From Leucobacter sp. L43 (lineage in GTDB: Bacteria; Actinomycetota; Actinomycetes; Actinomycetales; Microbacteriaceae), in assembly GCF_016597785.1 (NCBI RefSeq), contig NZ_JAENJG010000001.1, positions 806,001 to 870,000 of the forward strand: a stretch of DNA of 64,000 bases. Direction: 5' to 3'. The first letter of the stretch is position 1; every line of letters starts with the position of its first letter. Below the pieces are notes generated by a model. It saw nothing but the letters and a program-made list of their open reading frames with translations, was not told the DNA's origin and made no database searches. Below, piece by piece: positions 8,416 through 17,749 of this stretch. The position numbers were made by a program, and so were the translations under genes.

Positions 8416-9252
8416 ATGATCGACTCCCCCGCAGCTGCACCGACCGCCCACGACCCGAAGGGTCTCGCCGCGATCGCTGCGAGGATCGCCGAACGAGCTG
8501 CCGCGCGCATCCTCGAGCTTCGCGCCCAGGGCGTCGACGTGGCTGCGAGCAAGTCGAGCGCCACCGATGTGGTGACCGCCGCTGATCAGGAGTCGGAGCG
8601 GCTCATCGTCGCGGCGATCCAAGACGTACGGCCCGATGACGGCATCCTCGGCGAGGAAGGAACCGGCATTGCCGGCACGAGCGGCATCACCTGGGTCATC
8701 GATCCGATCGACGGCACGGTCAACTACCTGTACGACCTCCCGGCCTACTCGGTGAGCATCGCCGCCACCGTCGCCGATGAGACCGCATACGGAGACGGCC
8801 GCCGCGCCATTGCGGGCGCCGTGTGCAACCCGCGAACGGACGAACTCTTCGTCGCCTGGGAGGGGGGCGGAGCGACTCGCAACGGCGAGCCCATCCGCAT
8901 CACGGGCCAGGACGACCTCTCACTATCCCTCGTCGCCACCGGTTTCGGTTACACCGCGGAGCGCCGCACCGAGCAGGCGGAGATGGTGGCGCGAGTGATC
9001 CCCCGAGCCCGCGACATCCGGCGCTACGGATCGGCAGCCTACGATCTCTGCATGCTCGCCGCCGGTCGGCTCGACGCCTACTACGAACAGGGGCTACAGC
9101 CCTGGGATTATGCGGCCGGAGTCTTGATCGCGAGCGAGGCCGGTGCGACGCTGATCGGCCGCGACGCCGCGACGCCGCCGGGAGAATCGTTCATGGTCGT
9201 CGGGGCGGCCGGCCTCGTCGAGGAGCTCCGCTCGCTCGCGCTCGGCGAATAG
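8416..9252 (+). CDS. inositol monophosphatase family phosphatase
   Basis: 278 residues. It has the metal-binding motifs of the family: GEEG near 79-82, DPIDGTVNY from Asp96 with Asp99, and WDYAAG late in the chain. These enzymes hydrolyse inositol-1-phosphate, histidinol-phosphate, PAP or fructose bisphosphate in a Mg-dependent reaction; the substrate cannot be told from sequence. It stands alone, divergent in function from its neighbours, with its own promoter. Confidence 0.88.
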   Translation: MIDSPAAAPTAHDPKGLAAIAARIAERAAARILELRAQGVDVAASKSSATDVVTAADQESERLIVAAIQDVRPDDGILGEEGTGIAGTSGITWVIDPIDGTVNYLYDLPAYSVSIAATVADETAYGDGRRAIAGAVCNPRTDELFVAWEGGGATRNGEPIRITGQDDLSLSLVATGFGYTAERRTEQAEMVARVIPRARDIRRYGSAAYDLCMLAAGRLDAYYEQGLQPWDYAAGVLIASEAGATLIGRDAATPPGESFMVVGAAGLVEELRSLALGE

Positions 9253-9304
9253 CACCGTTCGGCGGCGGCTCGCGCGCCGACCCGGCGCACCGCCGGCGGC
9301 CGAG

Positions 9305-10246
9305 TCACTCCGAGTCGGTTCGGTCGGCTTTCCACGCGGCTGCGCGATCGGTGAGCTGATCGGCGAGCGACTGCAGTCGTGCCGGATCGGCCTCCCCCGA
9401 CCGACCGTACGCGACGCCCAGCAGAAACGTCGAGAGCGGTGCCGCTGGCCGGGCGACGTCATGGGCGACGTCGCGGGCGACGTCGAGCACGGTTCCGATG
9501 CGCACGGTCTCAGGATCGACATCGAGCTCGGCGGCGGCGGCGGCGAGCCAGGCGTCCAGGGCCTCCGGCGGGAGATGGTTCGACTGCGGCATGGTTCCTC
9601 CATGGGTGTTGGATGCTGATCCGGTGGGTGCGGCCGAGCCGGCTTCAGCGAGCGACCCCGGCGACGACCGCGCCCGTGCGAGGTCTGCGGGTGTGTCGAT
9701 GTCGGCGACGGTCGAGGCGTCTGCGTCCAGCCAGCGGATTTCGAGCGCGGCCGTGACGCGTCGGAGCGGCTCGTCGGCGACGGCACCGTCGAGCGCCGCG
9801 ATGGCGCGAGTCAACGCCGCTACGCGATAGCGGCCCGCGAGCCACTGCGCACGGCCGTCGGGATCCCGCAGCAGTGTCGCGTCTTCACCCCCCGCGGGCG
9901 CGTGGTCGCGCAACCGTGCGACCACGCGGTCCGGTCGCACGAGATCGCAGGCGAGCAGCAGCACCTCGTCGACCGAGCGGTCGATCGCCGCGAGGCCGGC
10001 GGCGAGCGCGGCGAGCGGCCCGGAGTACGGGGGATGCTCGCGCACTGCGACGCAACCGCGCGGCGTCGCGTCAGTCGCGCCGACCACGATGGGGCGCATC
10101 ACTCCGACACCCCGCACGGCGGCGACGACCCGATCGATCAGGCGCACTCCCCCGAGTTCGATCGCCGCTTTGTCGACTCCGCCGAGCCGGGATCCACGAC
10201 CTCCGGCGAAGACGATCGCGCCGAGGCCGCCTGAGTCGTTCACCAT
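9305..10246 (-). CDS. mobA: molybdenum cofactor guanylyltransferase fused to a DUF6457-like domain
   Basis: 313 residues in two parts. Residues 1 to about 200 are MobA-like: the nucleotide-binding loop FAGGRGSRLGGVDKA at 13-27 and the LLLACDLV motif. It would attach GMP to molybdopterin to make the bis-MGD cofactor of DMSO-reductase-family enzymes such as the one at 12487. Residues 219-313 form a separate small helical domain resembling DUF6457, found next to Mo-cofactor genes in actinobacteria. Its start overlaps the moeA stop by 7 nt, so the two are coupled. Confidence 0.85.
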   Translation of the reverse strand: MVNDSGGLGAIVFAGGRGSRLGGVDKAAIELGGVRLIDRVVAAVRGVGVMRPIVVGATDATPRGCVAVREHPPYSGPLAALAAGLAAIDRSVDEVLLLACDLVRPDRVVARLRDHAPAGGEDATLLRDPDGRAQWLAGRYRVAALTRAIAALDGAVADEPLRRVTAALEIRWLDADASTVADIDTPADLARARSSPGSLAEAGSAAPTGSASNTHGGTMPQSNHLPPEALDAWLAAAAAELDVDPETVRIGTVLDVARDVAHDVARPAAPLSTFLLGVAYGRSGEADPARLQSLADQLTDRAAAWKADRTDSE

Positions 10247-11523
10247 GCGACGATCACCGTCTCCACCGTCTCCCCCGCGCTCACGTCGCCACGACCGGGC
10301 TCGACGATCGCGTAGCCATCGGCCGCCCCGTGGCCGCCGACGGCGTGCGAGTATCCGCGCGCGTCGACGGCGGGCGAGCAGCGGAGCCCGTGCGGCGTGC
10401 TGCGGATGCGGACGGGGAGCACCTGCGTCCGTTCCGCGCTGCCCCGCCACCCGTGGTCGGCGACGGCAGGAACGCTCGGACGGTGCAGGCGTCCGGCGCC
10501 CTGCATGCGGAGGAGCGCCGGACGCACGAAGAGCTCGTAGCTGACGGCGGCGCTGACGGGGTTGCCGGGAAGCGCGAAGATCATCGCCCCGCCTCGGAGG
10601 CGCCCGAAGCACTGCGGTTGCCCGGGCTTCACGGCGACCCGCACGGCACGCACGTCGGGTTCGATCGCGAGCGCGATCCTCACGATGTCGTGCAGCCCCG
10701 GGCCGACGCCTCCCGTGGTGATCACCGCGTCGACTTCTCCCGCGAGTTCGGCGAGTCTCGCGGCGAACCCCTCGGCATCGTCGTCGCACACGGAGACCGA
10801 CACCGGCCCGATTCCTTCCTCCGCGAGGAGCCCGGCGATGAGCACGGAGTTCGACTCGGGGATCTGACCGCGCTCGAACGGCCCGCTTCCGGTGTGCAGC
10901 TCGGCTCCGGTCGCGATCACCGCGACGCGCGGTCGGCGTCGCACGCTCACCTCTGAGACCCCCGCGGCGGCGAGCGCCGCGATTCGGCGCGCGCCGAGCC
11001 GTTCGCCGGAGTGCGCGAGGAGACTTCCGACCGCTGCGTCCTCGCCGCGGCGGCGCACGTGGGCTCCCGGCACGACCTCCCGCTGCACCAGCACACGGTG
11101 TTCGGCCCACGCAGCTCCGACGACGTCGGCAACCGTCTGCTCGACGGGAATCACAGCATCGGCCGAGCTCGGCACGGGCGCACCCGTCATGATGCGCACC
11201 GCGGTGCCGCGCTCCAGTCGCGGATCGACGCCGTCGCCGGCCGCGACTTCTCCGATGATGCGCAGCTCCACGGCCGAGCCGGGCGCAGCCCCAGCCGTGT
11301 CAGCCGCTCGCACCGCGTAACCGTCCATCGCCGAGTTGTGCCAGAGCGGAAGGGCGACGGCAGCGGCCACGTCGTCGGCGAGGTACAGGCCCGTCGCCTT
11401 CCGGAGCGGCACGGCCATGACGGGAAGCTCGGACGCGGCGCCGAGCACGGCGCGTCGGTGCTCGTCCACCGGGACCGGTGTGCTCGCAGGCGCTGCGACG
11501 GTGCTCCGGCTTGCCGCACCCAT
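10240..11523 (-). CDS. moeA: molybdopterin molybdenumtransferase (copy 1)
   Basis: 427 residues. MoeA inserts molybdate into adenylylated molybdopterin. The conserved NSAMDGYAVR is at 63-72, PESNS and TTGGVGPGLHD lie in the MoCF-like domain, and LPGNPVSA is the usual substrate loop; a C-terminal beta domain follows. It faces fdhD across 76 nt and is translationally coupled to mobA. A second MoeA is encoded at 22577. Confidence 0.92.
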   Translation of the reverse strand: MGAASRSTVAAPASTPVPVDEHRRAVLGAASELPVMAVPLRKATGLYLADDVAAAVALPLWHNSAMDGYAVRAADTAGAAPGSAVELRIIGEVAAGDGVDPRLERGTAVRIMTGAPVPSSADAVIPVEQTVADVVGAAWAEHRVLVQREVVPGAHVRRRGEDAAVGSLLAHSGERLGARRIAALAAAGVSEVSVRRRPRVAVIATGAELHTGSGPFERGQIPESNSVLIAGLLAEEGIGPVSVSVCDDDAEGFAARLAELAGEVDAVITTGGVGPGLHDIVRIALAIEPDVRAVRVAVKPGQPQCFGRLRGGAMIFALPGNPVSAAVSYELFVRPALLRMQGAGRLHRPSVPAVADHGWRGSAERTQVLPVRIRSTPHGLRCSPAVDARGYSHAVGGHGAADGYAIVEPGRGDVSAGETVETVIVAW

Positions 11524-11599
11524 GCCACCACGCTCCCGAATTCGGTGTGCGCCGGTACGGCGCCTTGCTCCCGATCACCTTCGATGATATCCAAGAGGT

Positions 11600-12490
11600 G
11601 TGTCACGTATCGCAGCGCGTCGAAGAGTGACCCGCCTCACCGTGGGCGGATCCCGAGTCCGACGAGCCGATTTCCTCGCCGTCGAAGAACCGCTCGAGAT
11701 CCGCGTCGGTGGAACGCCACTCGCGGTGACCATGCGCACCCCTGGACACGATGTCGAGCTGGCCGCTGGGTTCCTCGTCTCCGAGGGTGTGATCCACCAG
11801 CAGCACGACTTCTCCGCGGCGATTCACTGCGCGAGTGACGGAGAGCCGAACACGTACAACGTGCTCGACGTCGCCCTCGGGCCGGGAGTCGCACCGCCCG
11901 ATCCGAGTCTCCAGCGGAATTTCACCACGACGAGTTCGTGCGGTCTGTGCGGCAAGGCGACGATCGACGCCGTGCACACGCGCTCCCGCTTCGACGTCGC
12001 AGAGGATCCGCTCCGCATCGACGCCGCCATGATCATCACGTTCCCCGATCAGCTGCGCGCCCAGCAGGCCGTCTTCGAGCGAACGGGCGGCCTCCACGCC
12101 GCCGCCCTCTTCGACGGGCGGACGGGCGAGATGCTCGTGCTGCGCGAAGACGTCGGTCGCCACAACGCGGTCGACAAGGTCATCGGCTGGGCCCTCCTGC
12201 AGGGGCTGCTGCCCCTGCGATCCGTGGTGCTGATGGTCTCGGCTCGCGCGAGCTTCGAGCTCACGCAGAAGGCTCTCATGGCGGGGGTTCCCATGCTGAC
12301 CGCCGTCTCGGCACCCTCGTCGCTCGCGGTCGAGCTCGCCGAGTCGTCGGGAATCACCCTCGTCGGCTTTCTGCGCGGGGAATCAATGGTCGTCTACAAC
12401 CGCGACGACCGCATCACCGACGTCGCGCACGAATCACCAGATCCAGCCGGCAGTGCCGTCGGCACCCTCGAGAAAGCAGTGCACCCATGA
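11600..12490 (+). CDS. fdhD: formate dehydrogenase accessory sulfurtransferase FdhD
   Basis: 296 residues. FdhD passes sulfur to the bis-MGD cofactor of formate-dehydrogenase-like enzymes. The catalytic motif SSCGLCGKA holds Cys114 and Cys117; EEPLEIRV (29-36) and [13 protein letters not shown] are family hallmarks. GTG start at 11600. Its stop overlaps the next gene's start as ATGA, so FdhD is made together with the oxidoreductase it presumably matures. Confidence 0.93.
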   Translation: MSRIAARRRVTRLTVGGSRVRRADFLAVEEPLEIRVGGTPLAVTMRTPGHDVELAAGFLVSEGVIHQQHDFSAAIHCASDGEPNTYNVLDVALGPGVAPPDPSLQRNFTTTSSCGLCGKATIDAVHTRSRFDVAEDPLRIDAAMIITFPDQLRAQQAVFERTGGLHAAALFDGRTGEMLVLREDVGRHNAVDKVIGWALLQGLLPLRSVVLMVSARASFELTQKALMAGVPMLTAVSAPSSLAVELAESSGITLVGFLRGESMVVYNRDDRITDVAHESPDPAGSAVGTLEKAVHP

Positions 12491-14811
12491 GCCCCAAGGC
12501 CCCCCGCGACGACTTCTCCGACGCCGACATCGAAGTCACCGAGCCGAAGGACTATGCCGCGGGGCTCGGCGGCGTCTTCCACTCGATGGAGCCGGCGGTC
12601 AAAACACTGGGCCTCGCGAAAACCGCGAAGCTCATGACGAAGATCAACCACAAAGACGGCTTCGACTGCATGAGCTGCGCCTGGCCCGACCCCGAGCACC
12701 GCAAGATCGCGGAGTTCTGCGAGAACGGCGGCAAGGCGGTGACCTGGGAGGCGACGCCCGTGACCGTCCCCCGCTCGTTCTGGAAGGAGCACTCGCTCAC
12801 GTCGCTCGAGGACAAGACCGAGTACTGGCTGGGCATGCAGGGGCGGATCACCGAGCCGGTCTACAAGCCGGCGGGCTCCGATCATTACGAGCCGGTCAGC
12901 TGGGACCGGGCCTTCGACATCGCCGCGGGGCACCTGAACGCGCTGGATCACGCGGATGAGGCGTCGTTCTACACGAGCGGCCGCGCGTCGAACGAGGCGG
13001 CGTTCATCTACCAGCTGTTCGCTCGCGTCCTCGGCACGAACAACCTGCCCGACTGCTCCAACATGTGCCACGAGTCGACGGGCACCGCGATGACGTACAC
13101 GGTCGGCATCGGCAAGTCCACGATCGCCTACAACGACTTCCTTAAATCCGACCTGATCATCATCATGGGTCAGAACCCGGGCACGAATCATCCCCGCATG
13201 CTCACCGCTCTCGAGGAGGCGAAGGAGAACGGGGCGAGCGTCGTCGCGGTGAACCCGCTGCCCGAGGCCGGCCTGCTCGGGTACAAGGACCCGCAGAAGG
13301 TGCGGGGGTACGTCGGAAAACCGCTGCAGATCGCCGACCAGTTCCTCAAGATCCGCTCCGGCGGCGACGCCGCACTGCTGCAGGCCGTGTCCAAGCGCGT
13401 CATGGAGGCCGAGCGACGCGCCCCCGGCACCGTGCTCGACCACGAGTTCATCTCCGGGTACTGCGACGGCTTCGAGGAGTTCGCGGAGCACATCGTGCAC
13501 GTGGACGACGCGGCGGTGGAGCGCGCGACCGGGCTCTCCTCGGCGGAGATCGACGAATTCGCCGAGCGGTACGTGCGCGCCGGTCGCGTGATCATCTGCT
13601 GGGCGATGGGCATCACGCAGCACCGTCGGAGCGTCGACACCATCAAGGAGATCATCAATCTGCTGCTGCTCCGCGGCAACATCGGCAGGCCGGGAGCCGG
13701 CGCGTCTCCCATCCGCGGCCACTCGAACGTGCAGGGCGACCGCACGATGGGCGTCTGGGAGCAGATGCCCGATTCCTTCCTCGATGCGCTCGGCGCGGAG
13801 TTCTCCTTCGAGCCTCCGCGCGCGCACGGGGTGGACGCCGTGCAGGGGATCCGAGCGCTCGACGAGGGCAAGATCAAAGTGTGGTTCGGACTCGGCGGCA
13901 ATCTGCTCGGCGCGATCTCCGACACGAATCTCGCCGAATCGGCGATGCGTCGCACGCGGCTCAGCGTGCAGCTCTCGACCAAGCTCAACCGCTCGCATGT
14001 GATCACCGGCGAAGAGGCGCTGATTCTGCCGGTCCTCGGGCGCACCGAGGTCGACGTGCAGCTCAGCGGGCCCCAATACGTCACCGTCGAGGACACGGTG
14101 TGCGCGGTGCACGCCTCGCACGGGCAGGTGCCGCCGATCTCCGAGCAGGTGCGCTCGGAGATCGCGATCGTCGCCGGGATCGCGCACGCGACGCTGGGCA
14201 CTCGTCACGGGATCGACTGGCTCGCCATGATCGACGATTACGACGTGATTCGCGATCACATCTCCCGCGTCGTCCCCGGGTGCGCGGATTACAACGCGAA
14301 GACGCGACGGAAGGACGGCTTCCTGCTGCCGAACGGACCCCGCGACGAGCGCCGGTTCGATACCGCAACCGGCAAGGCGCGCATCACGGTGAATGAGCTC
14401 GAGCACGTGGAGTGCCCGCCCGGACGCCTGATCCTGCAGACCATTCGTTCGCACGACCAGTTCAACACGACGATCTACAGCCTGAACGACCGCTACCGCG
14501 GCATCAAGAAGGGGCGCTCGGTCATCTTCGTGCACCCCGACGATCTCGCTGAGCTCGGGTTGGCCGACGGGCAGACCGTCGACATCTTCAGTGAGTGGAA
14601 GGATCAGCCGGACCGCGTGCTCCGCGGGTTCCGCACGGTCGCGTTCCCCACGGCACGCGGGTGCGCGGCAGCGTACTTCCCGGAGGCCAATGTGCTCGTG
14701 CCGCTCGACAGCACCGCACTCGAGAGCAACACACCGGTGTCGAAGGCGGTCGTCGTCCGGCTCGAACCCTCGAACACCCCGGTGGGCGTCGGGCGCCCGG
14801 TCACCGTGTGA
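12487..14811 (+). CDS. YdeP/FdhF-family molybdopterin oxidoreductase
   Basis: 774 residues, DMSO-reductase superfamily. The N terminus has [10 protein letters not shown] with Cys61 and Cys64, a reduced cysteine set typical of the YdeP branch rather than the four-cysteine Fe4S4 motif of true formate dehydrogenases. [13 protein letters not shown] places Cys194 where FdhF carries its selenocysteine/cysteine Mo ligand. The C-terminal molydopterin-dinucleotide domain is present. No signal peptide, so it is cytoplasmic. YdeP relatives are linked to acid resistance, and true substrate is unknown. ATGA overlap with fdhD fixes the start. Confidence 0.87.
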   Translation: MSPKAPRDDFSDADIEVTEPKDYAAGLGGVFHSMEPAVKTLGLAKTAKLMTKINHKDGFDCMSCAWPDPEHRKIAEFCENGGKAVTWEATPVTVPRSFWKEHSLTSLEDKTEYWLGMQGRITEPVYKPAGSDHYEPVSWDRAFDIAAGHLNALDHADEASFYTSGRASNEAAFIYQLFARVLGTNNLPDCSNMCHESTGTAMTYTVGIGKSTIAYNDFLKSDLIIIMGQNPGTNHPRMLTALEEAKENGASVVAVNPLPEAGLLGYKDPQKVRGYVGKPLQIADQFLKIRSGGDAALLQAVSKRVMEAERRAPGTVLDHEFISGYCDGFEEFAEHIVHVDDAAVERATGLSSAEIDEFAERYVRAGRVIICWAMGITQHRRSVDTIKEIINLLLLRGNIGRPGAGASPIRGHSNVQGDRTMGVWEQMPDSFLDALGAEFSFEPPRAHGVDAVQGIRALDEGKIKVWFGLGGNLLGAISDTNLAESAMRRTRLSVQLSTKLNRSHVITGEEALILPVLGRTEVDVQLSGPQYVTVEDTVCAVHASHGQVPPISEQVRSEIAIVAGIAHATLGTRHGIDWLAMIDDYDVIRDHISRVVPGCADYNAKTRRKDGFLLPNGPRDERRFDTATGKARITVNELEHVECPPGRLILQTIRSHDQFNTTIYSLNDRYRGIKKGRSVIFVHPDDLAELGLADGQTVDIFSEWKDQPDRVLRGFRTVAFPTARGCAAAYFPEANVLVPLDSTALESNTPVSKAVVVRLEPSNTPVGVGRPVTV

Positions 14812-14816
14812 CACGC

Positions 14817-14862
14817 GGCCAGCGCCCGCTTCCGCCTCGTGAGACGGGAGCGGGCGCTGGCC
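14817..14862. terminator. bidirectional terminator between oxidoreductase and amidase genes
   Basis: 14-bp perfect stem (14817-14830 with 14849-14862) between convergent genes, 5 nt after the oxidoreductase stop and 8 nt beyond the amidase stop. Confidence 0.75.
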
Positions 14863-14870
14863 CGGCCGGG

Positions 14871-16124
14871 TCAGGCTGCGGCGCGCGGCGCACCGATTCC
14901 CGGGTCGATCTGCGTGGGCCCCGCCTGCGACGGGCGCGGGTCGAAGTCGAAGATCTCGGTCGGCAGGTACACGGTGGAGCAGGAGTTCGGAATGTCGACG
15001 ACTCCTGAGAGGCGCCCCTCGATCGGAGCGGCTCCGAGCAGCAGATAGGCCTGCTCCGGGCTGTAGCCGAACTTCATGAGGTAGTCGATGGCGTGCAGAC
15101 AGGCTCGCTGGTACGAAAGGTGCGAGTCGAGATAGCGCTGCTCGCCGTCGAGAGTCACCGACGTGCCAGAGAACGCCAGCCAGTGGCTGTACTGCGGTTC
15201 GACGTTGCCCGGCATGAAGATCGCGTTCTCGTGCACGCCGTAGGTCTCCATGCCGCCCTTGATGAGATCGACGCGCAGATCGATGAACCCGCCCATCTCG
15301 ATCGCACCGCAGAAGGTGATCTCCCCGTCACCCTGCGAGAAGTGCAGGTCGCCGACCGAGAGGTTGGCGCCGTCGACGAACACGGGGTAGAACACGCGAG
15401 AGCCCTTGGTGAAGTTCTTGATGTCCTGGTTGCCCCCGTTCTCGCGCGGCGGCGCGGTTCTCGCCGCTTCGCCTGCGACGCGCGTCCAGTCCTCACTCCC
15501 CAAGCCCCCCAGCACCGCGTGATCGGCCTCCGGCGGAAGCGCGAGCGGCGGAACGCGATCCGGGTCGGTGGCGATGAGCGCCGCCTCGCGGGCGTTCCAT
15601 TTCGAGAGCAGCCCGGCCGATGGCGCCGTGCCCATCAACCCGGGATGAATGATGCCGGTGAACGAGACGCCCGGGATGTGCCGGGATGTGGCCGTCTGCC
15701 CCGAGAAATCCCACACCGCCTTGTACGCATCCGGGAACTGATCCGTCAGAAAACTGCCGCCGTTGCGCTTCGCGAAGATGCCGGTGTACCCCCAGCCCTG
15801 GCCGGCGAGCGGCCCCGAATCCTCTTGCGGGATCGGGCCGACGTCGAGGATGTCGACGATGAGCAGGTCGCCCGGCTGAGCCCCTTCGACGCGGAACGGC
15901 CCGCTCAGGGTGTGGACGGTCAGGAGCGGTGCATCGAGGATGTCTTGCGCGGAGTCATCGTTGACGATCGCGCCGTCGAACCACTCCCGGCAGTCGACGC
16001 GGAACGCATCTCCGGGCTTCACGGTGGCGACCGGAGGGATCTCAGGGTGCCAGCGGTTGTGGCCGACCTTTTCCTGCTCGGTGAACTTCTTCGACGAATC
16101 CAGTTGGAATACATGTTCGGGCAT
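14871..16124 (-). CDS. fmdA: acetamidase/formamidase (FmdA family)
   Basis: 417 residues, the normal length for the family that hydrolyses formamide or acetamide to ammonia and the acid. Conserved blocks GDLLIVDILDVGP, GLMGTAPS, GDLHFSQGDGEITFCGAIEMGG and the YLLLGAAP region are present. The start at 16124 has AGAGGA eight bases upstream; a longer open frame runs into fmdB but is spurious. It is the last gene of the minus-strand operon amiS-fmdB-fmdA. Confidence 0.9.
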   Translation of the reverse strand: MPEHVFQLDSSKKFTEQEKVGHNRWHPEIPPVATVKPGDAFRVDCREWFDGAIVNDDSAQDILDAPLLTVHTLSGPFRVEGAQPGDLLIVDILDVGPIPQEDSGPLAGQGWGYTGIFAKRNGGSFLTDQFPDAYKAVWDFSGQTATSRHIPGVSFTGIIHPGLMGTAPSAGLLSKWNAREAALIATDPDRVPPLALPPEADHAVLGGLGSEDWTRVAGEAARTAPPRENGGNQDIKNFTKGSRVFYPVFVDGANLSVGDLHFSQGDGEITFCGAIEMGGFIDLRVDLIKGGMETYGVHENAIFMPGNVEPQYSHWLAFSGTSVTLDGEQRYLDSHLSYQRACLHAIDYLMKFGYSPEQAYLLLGAAPIEGRLSGVVDIPNSCSTVYLPTEIFDFDPRPSQAGPTQIDPGIGAPRAAA

Positions 16125-16168
16125 CAGCTCGTCCTCTTTTCCTGTAGCGGGTGGTACGGATCTCTCAG

Positions 16169-16456
16169 CTATGGCTTCGGAAGTTTTGCGTGGAGCGGGT
16201 TTCGGGTGACCGGCTGCCGCGACGCAGCGCCGCGAGCGGGGAGACGATCCACCGTCTGCGGATCGTGCGCGCTGCGAGAGCTTCGTTCGAGCAGGCCGTA
16301 GGCGCTGCTGCCCGCAGCCGAAAGGTGCGGTGCGGTGATCGCACGAGTGGCGGTCGCACCGCACTTCGTGCACGCCGTCTGCCGAGGCACCTCGCTCATC
16401 GAGTACATCGCGTCGAAGGCGCACCCCTCGACGCAGCGAAAGCTATAGTTCGGCAT
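16169..16456 (-). CDS. fmdB: FmdB-type zinc-ribbon protein
   Basis: 95 residues. The N-terminal 40 form the small FmdB/CxxC ribbon with Cys8, Cys12, Cys29 and Cys32; the rest is basic and probably disordered. FmdB is described as a regulator in the formamidase operon of Methylophilus. GGAGG lies 8 nt before the ATG and the gene overlaps amiS by 14 nt. Confidence 0.85.
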   Translation of the reverse strand: MPNYSFRCVEGCAFDAMYSMSEVPRQTACTKCGATATRAITAPHLSAAGSSAYGLLERSSRSAHDPQTVDRLPARGAASRQPVTRNPLHAKLPKP

Positions 16457-17093
16457 CGGTTCGACCTCCGGTCATGGTGCCGGCCGCGACACGGCCGGAT
16501 CTCTGCTGGCGGGGGCGACCGAGCACCCACGCCGCGGCGAAGCACGCTGCGAACACCGCGGCCGCTACGAGCGCCGGAGCTGCGCCCGTGACGTAGGTTC
16601 CGGTCAGGAGCATGAGGGCGGGCACGGCGCCCGTGCCGATGCCGAGCAGCAGGGTGAACCACCCCGTGACGCGCGTCAGCCGATCGCGTCCGCGGGCGAG
16701 CACGAGGAAGAAGAGCAGCCAGAGCACCGCCCAGGACCACCAGATCACGCCGAAGACGGGGTCGCCCAGGTGCGTGAACTGCACGATGCCGTAGACGACG
16801 GCGCAGGCCGCGACGAAGATGGAGAACCAGCCGAGCCCCTCTCCGCTCGCGCCGGTCAACGTGTTCCACGCGACGTAGAGGTAGGTGAACCCGAAGAGAT
16901 ACAGGCCCGATGCACCGAGAATCACCGATGCGTCACCATCGGCCTGCGCGATGATGATCGTCGGGAACACCACCTGCATGCCCCCGACGAACAGGTTCAT
17001 GGCCGCTGCCGCACGTGCGGGAACGACGTCGAGCAGCATCAGACCGTTGATGAACAGCACGGCTCCGACGTAGAGCAATCCGACACTGCTCAT
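16443..17093 (-). CDS. amiS: AmiS/UreI family amide or urea channel
   Basis: 216 residues with about six hydrophobic segments (YVGAVLFINGLMLLDVV first, then GASGLYLFGFTYLYVAWN). The family passes short-chain amides or urea through the membrane. ATG at 17093 has GAGGAG 7 nt upstream. First gene of the amide operon, so uptake, regulation and hydrolysis are made together. Confidence 0.88.
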   Translation of the reverse strand: MSSVGLLYVGAVLFINGLMLLDVVPARAAAAMNLFVGGMQVVFPTIIIAQADGDASVILGASGLYLFGFTYLYVAWNTLTGASGEGLGWFSIFVAACAVVYGIVQFTHLGDPVFGVIWWSWAVLWLLFFLVLARGRDRLTRVTGWFTLLLGIGTGAVPALMLLTGTYVTGAAPALVAAAVFAACFAAAWVLGRPRQQRSGRVAAGTMTGGRTDAEL

Positions 17094-17322
17094 TGCGTTC
17101 TCCTCTCGCTGCACTGCGTGAAGAGCGACCGGGAACGTACCTCGGTCAGGCTCGGCGGCTGCGCACGAATGTGGACGACCGCTCTGCTCCAGAAGCTAGT
17201 GCGAGTTCCAAAACAAGTCAACAGCGCACGGAGTCCACCGGCGCCGGAAGCCGCGGTCGCCGACGGCACATGCGGAGGTCAGGGCTGACCCTTCCCGCAC
17301 CTGCGGGGATAGACTCTCAGCC
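17094..17322. promoter_or_regulatory. divergent amiS / TOBE-regulator intergenic region
   Basis: About 230 bases with no gene; it holds the amide-operon promoter and, at 17310-17315, a TAGACT -10 box ending 7 nt before the ATG of the TOBE protein. Confidence 0.5.
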
Positions 17323-17721
17323 ATGACGCATTTCAGGATCAGTGAAGCGGCGGTGCTGCTGGGTGTCAGCGACGACACGGTCCGCAGGTGGAGCGCGGAG
17401 GGCCTCCTCGAAGCCGGCGTCGATGCAGCGGGTCGGCGCACCGTCAGCGGCGCCTCGCTCGCCCGACGCGCCCTCGATCTCGCGCCGGGCTCCGCCGCAC
17501 CGGGCACGACCCGGCAGAGCGCACGCAATCGCTTCACCGGAATCGTCACCGGCGTGCAGTGCGAGGGTCTGGTGGCGCAAGTCGAGTTGCAGTGCGGTCC
17601 GAATCGCATCGTGTCGCTCATGACCGCCGAGGCGCTCGACGATCTCGACATCGAGGTGGGGTCGAGAGCGACCGCCATCGTCAAAGCCACGACCGTCATG
17701 ATCGAAACCGAGCGCTGCTGA
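17323..17721 (+). CDS. HTH-TOBE molybdate-responsive protein
   Basis: 132 residues. Residues 1-45 are a MerR/excisionase-type helix-turn-helix (RISEAAVLLGVSDDTVRRWS); residues 67-130 are a single TOBE (Mop) domain beginning SARNRFTGIVTGV, the fold that binds molybdate. Proteins of this shape are simple molybdate sensors standing in for ModE. It lies 28 nt upstream of modA, so it probably regulates or buffers molybdate for the mod genes. Tight operon spacing supports this; direct DNA targets are unknown. Confidence 0.85.
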   Translation: MTHFRISEAAVLLGVSDDTVRRWSAEGLLEAGVDAAGRRTVSGASLARRALDLAPGSAAPGTTRQSARNRFTGIVTGVQCEGLVAQVELQCGPNRIVSLMTAEALDDLDIEVGSRATAIVKATTVMIETERC

Positions 17722-17749
17722 CGCAGCGCCCCTGATTCGAGGAATCTCC

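Noticed and set aside
12394-14814. 806-codon frame antisense to the oxidoreductase
   Set aside because: Shadow of the YdeP-like gene; composition is Arg/Val/His-rich with no domain.
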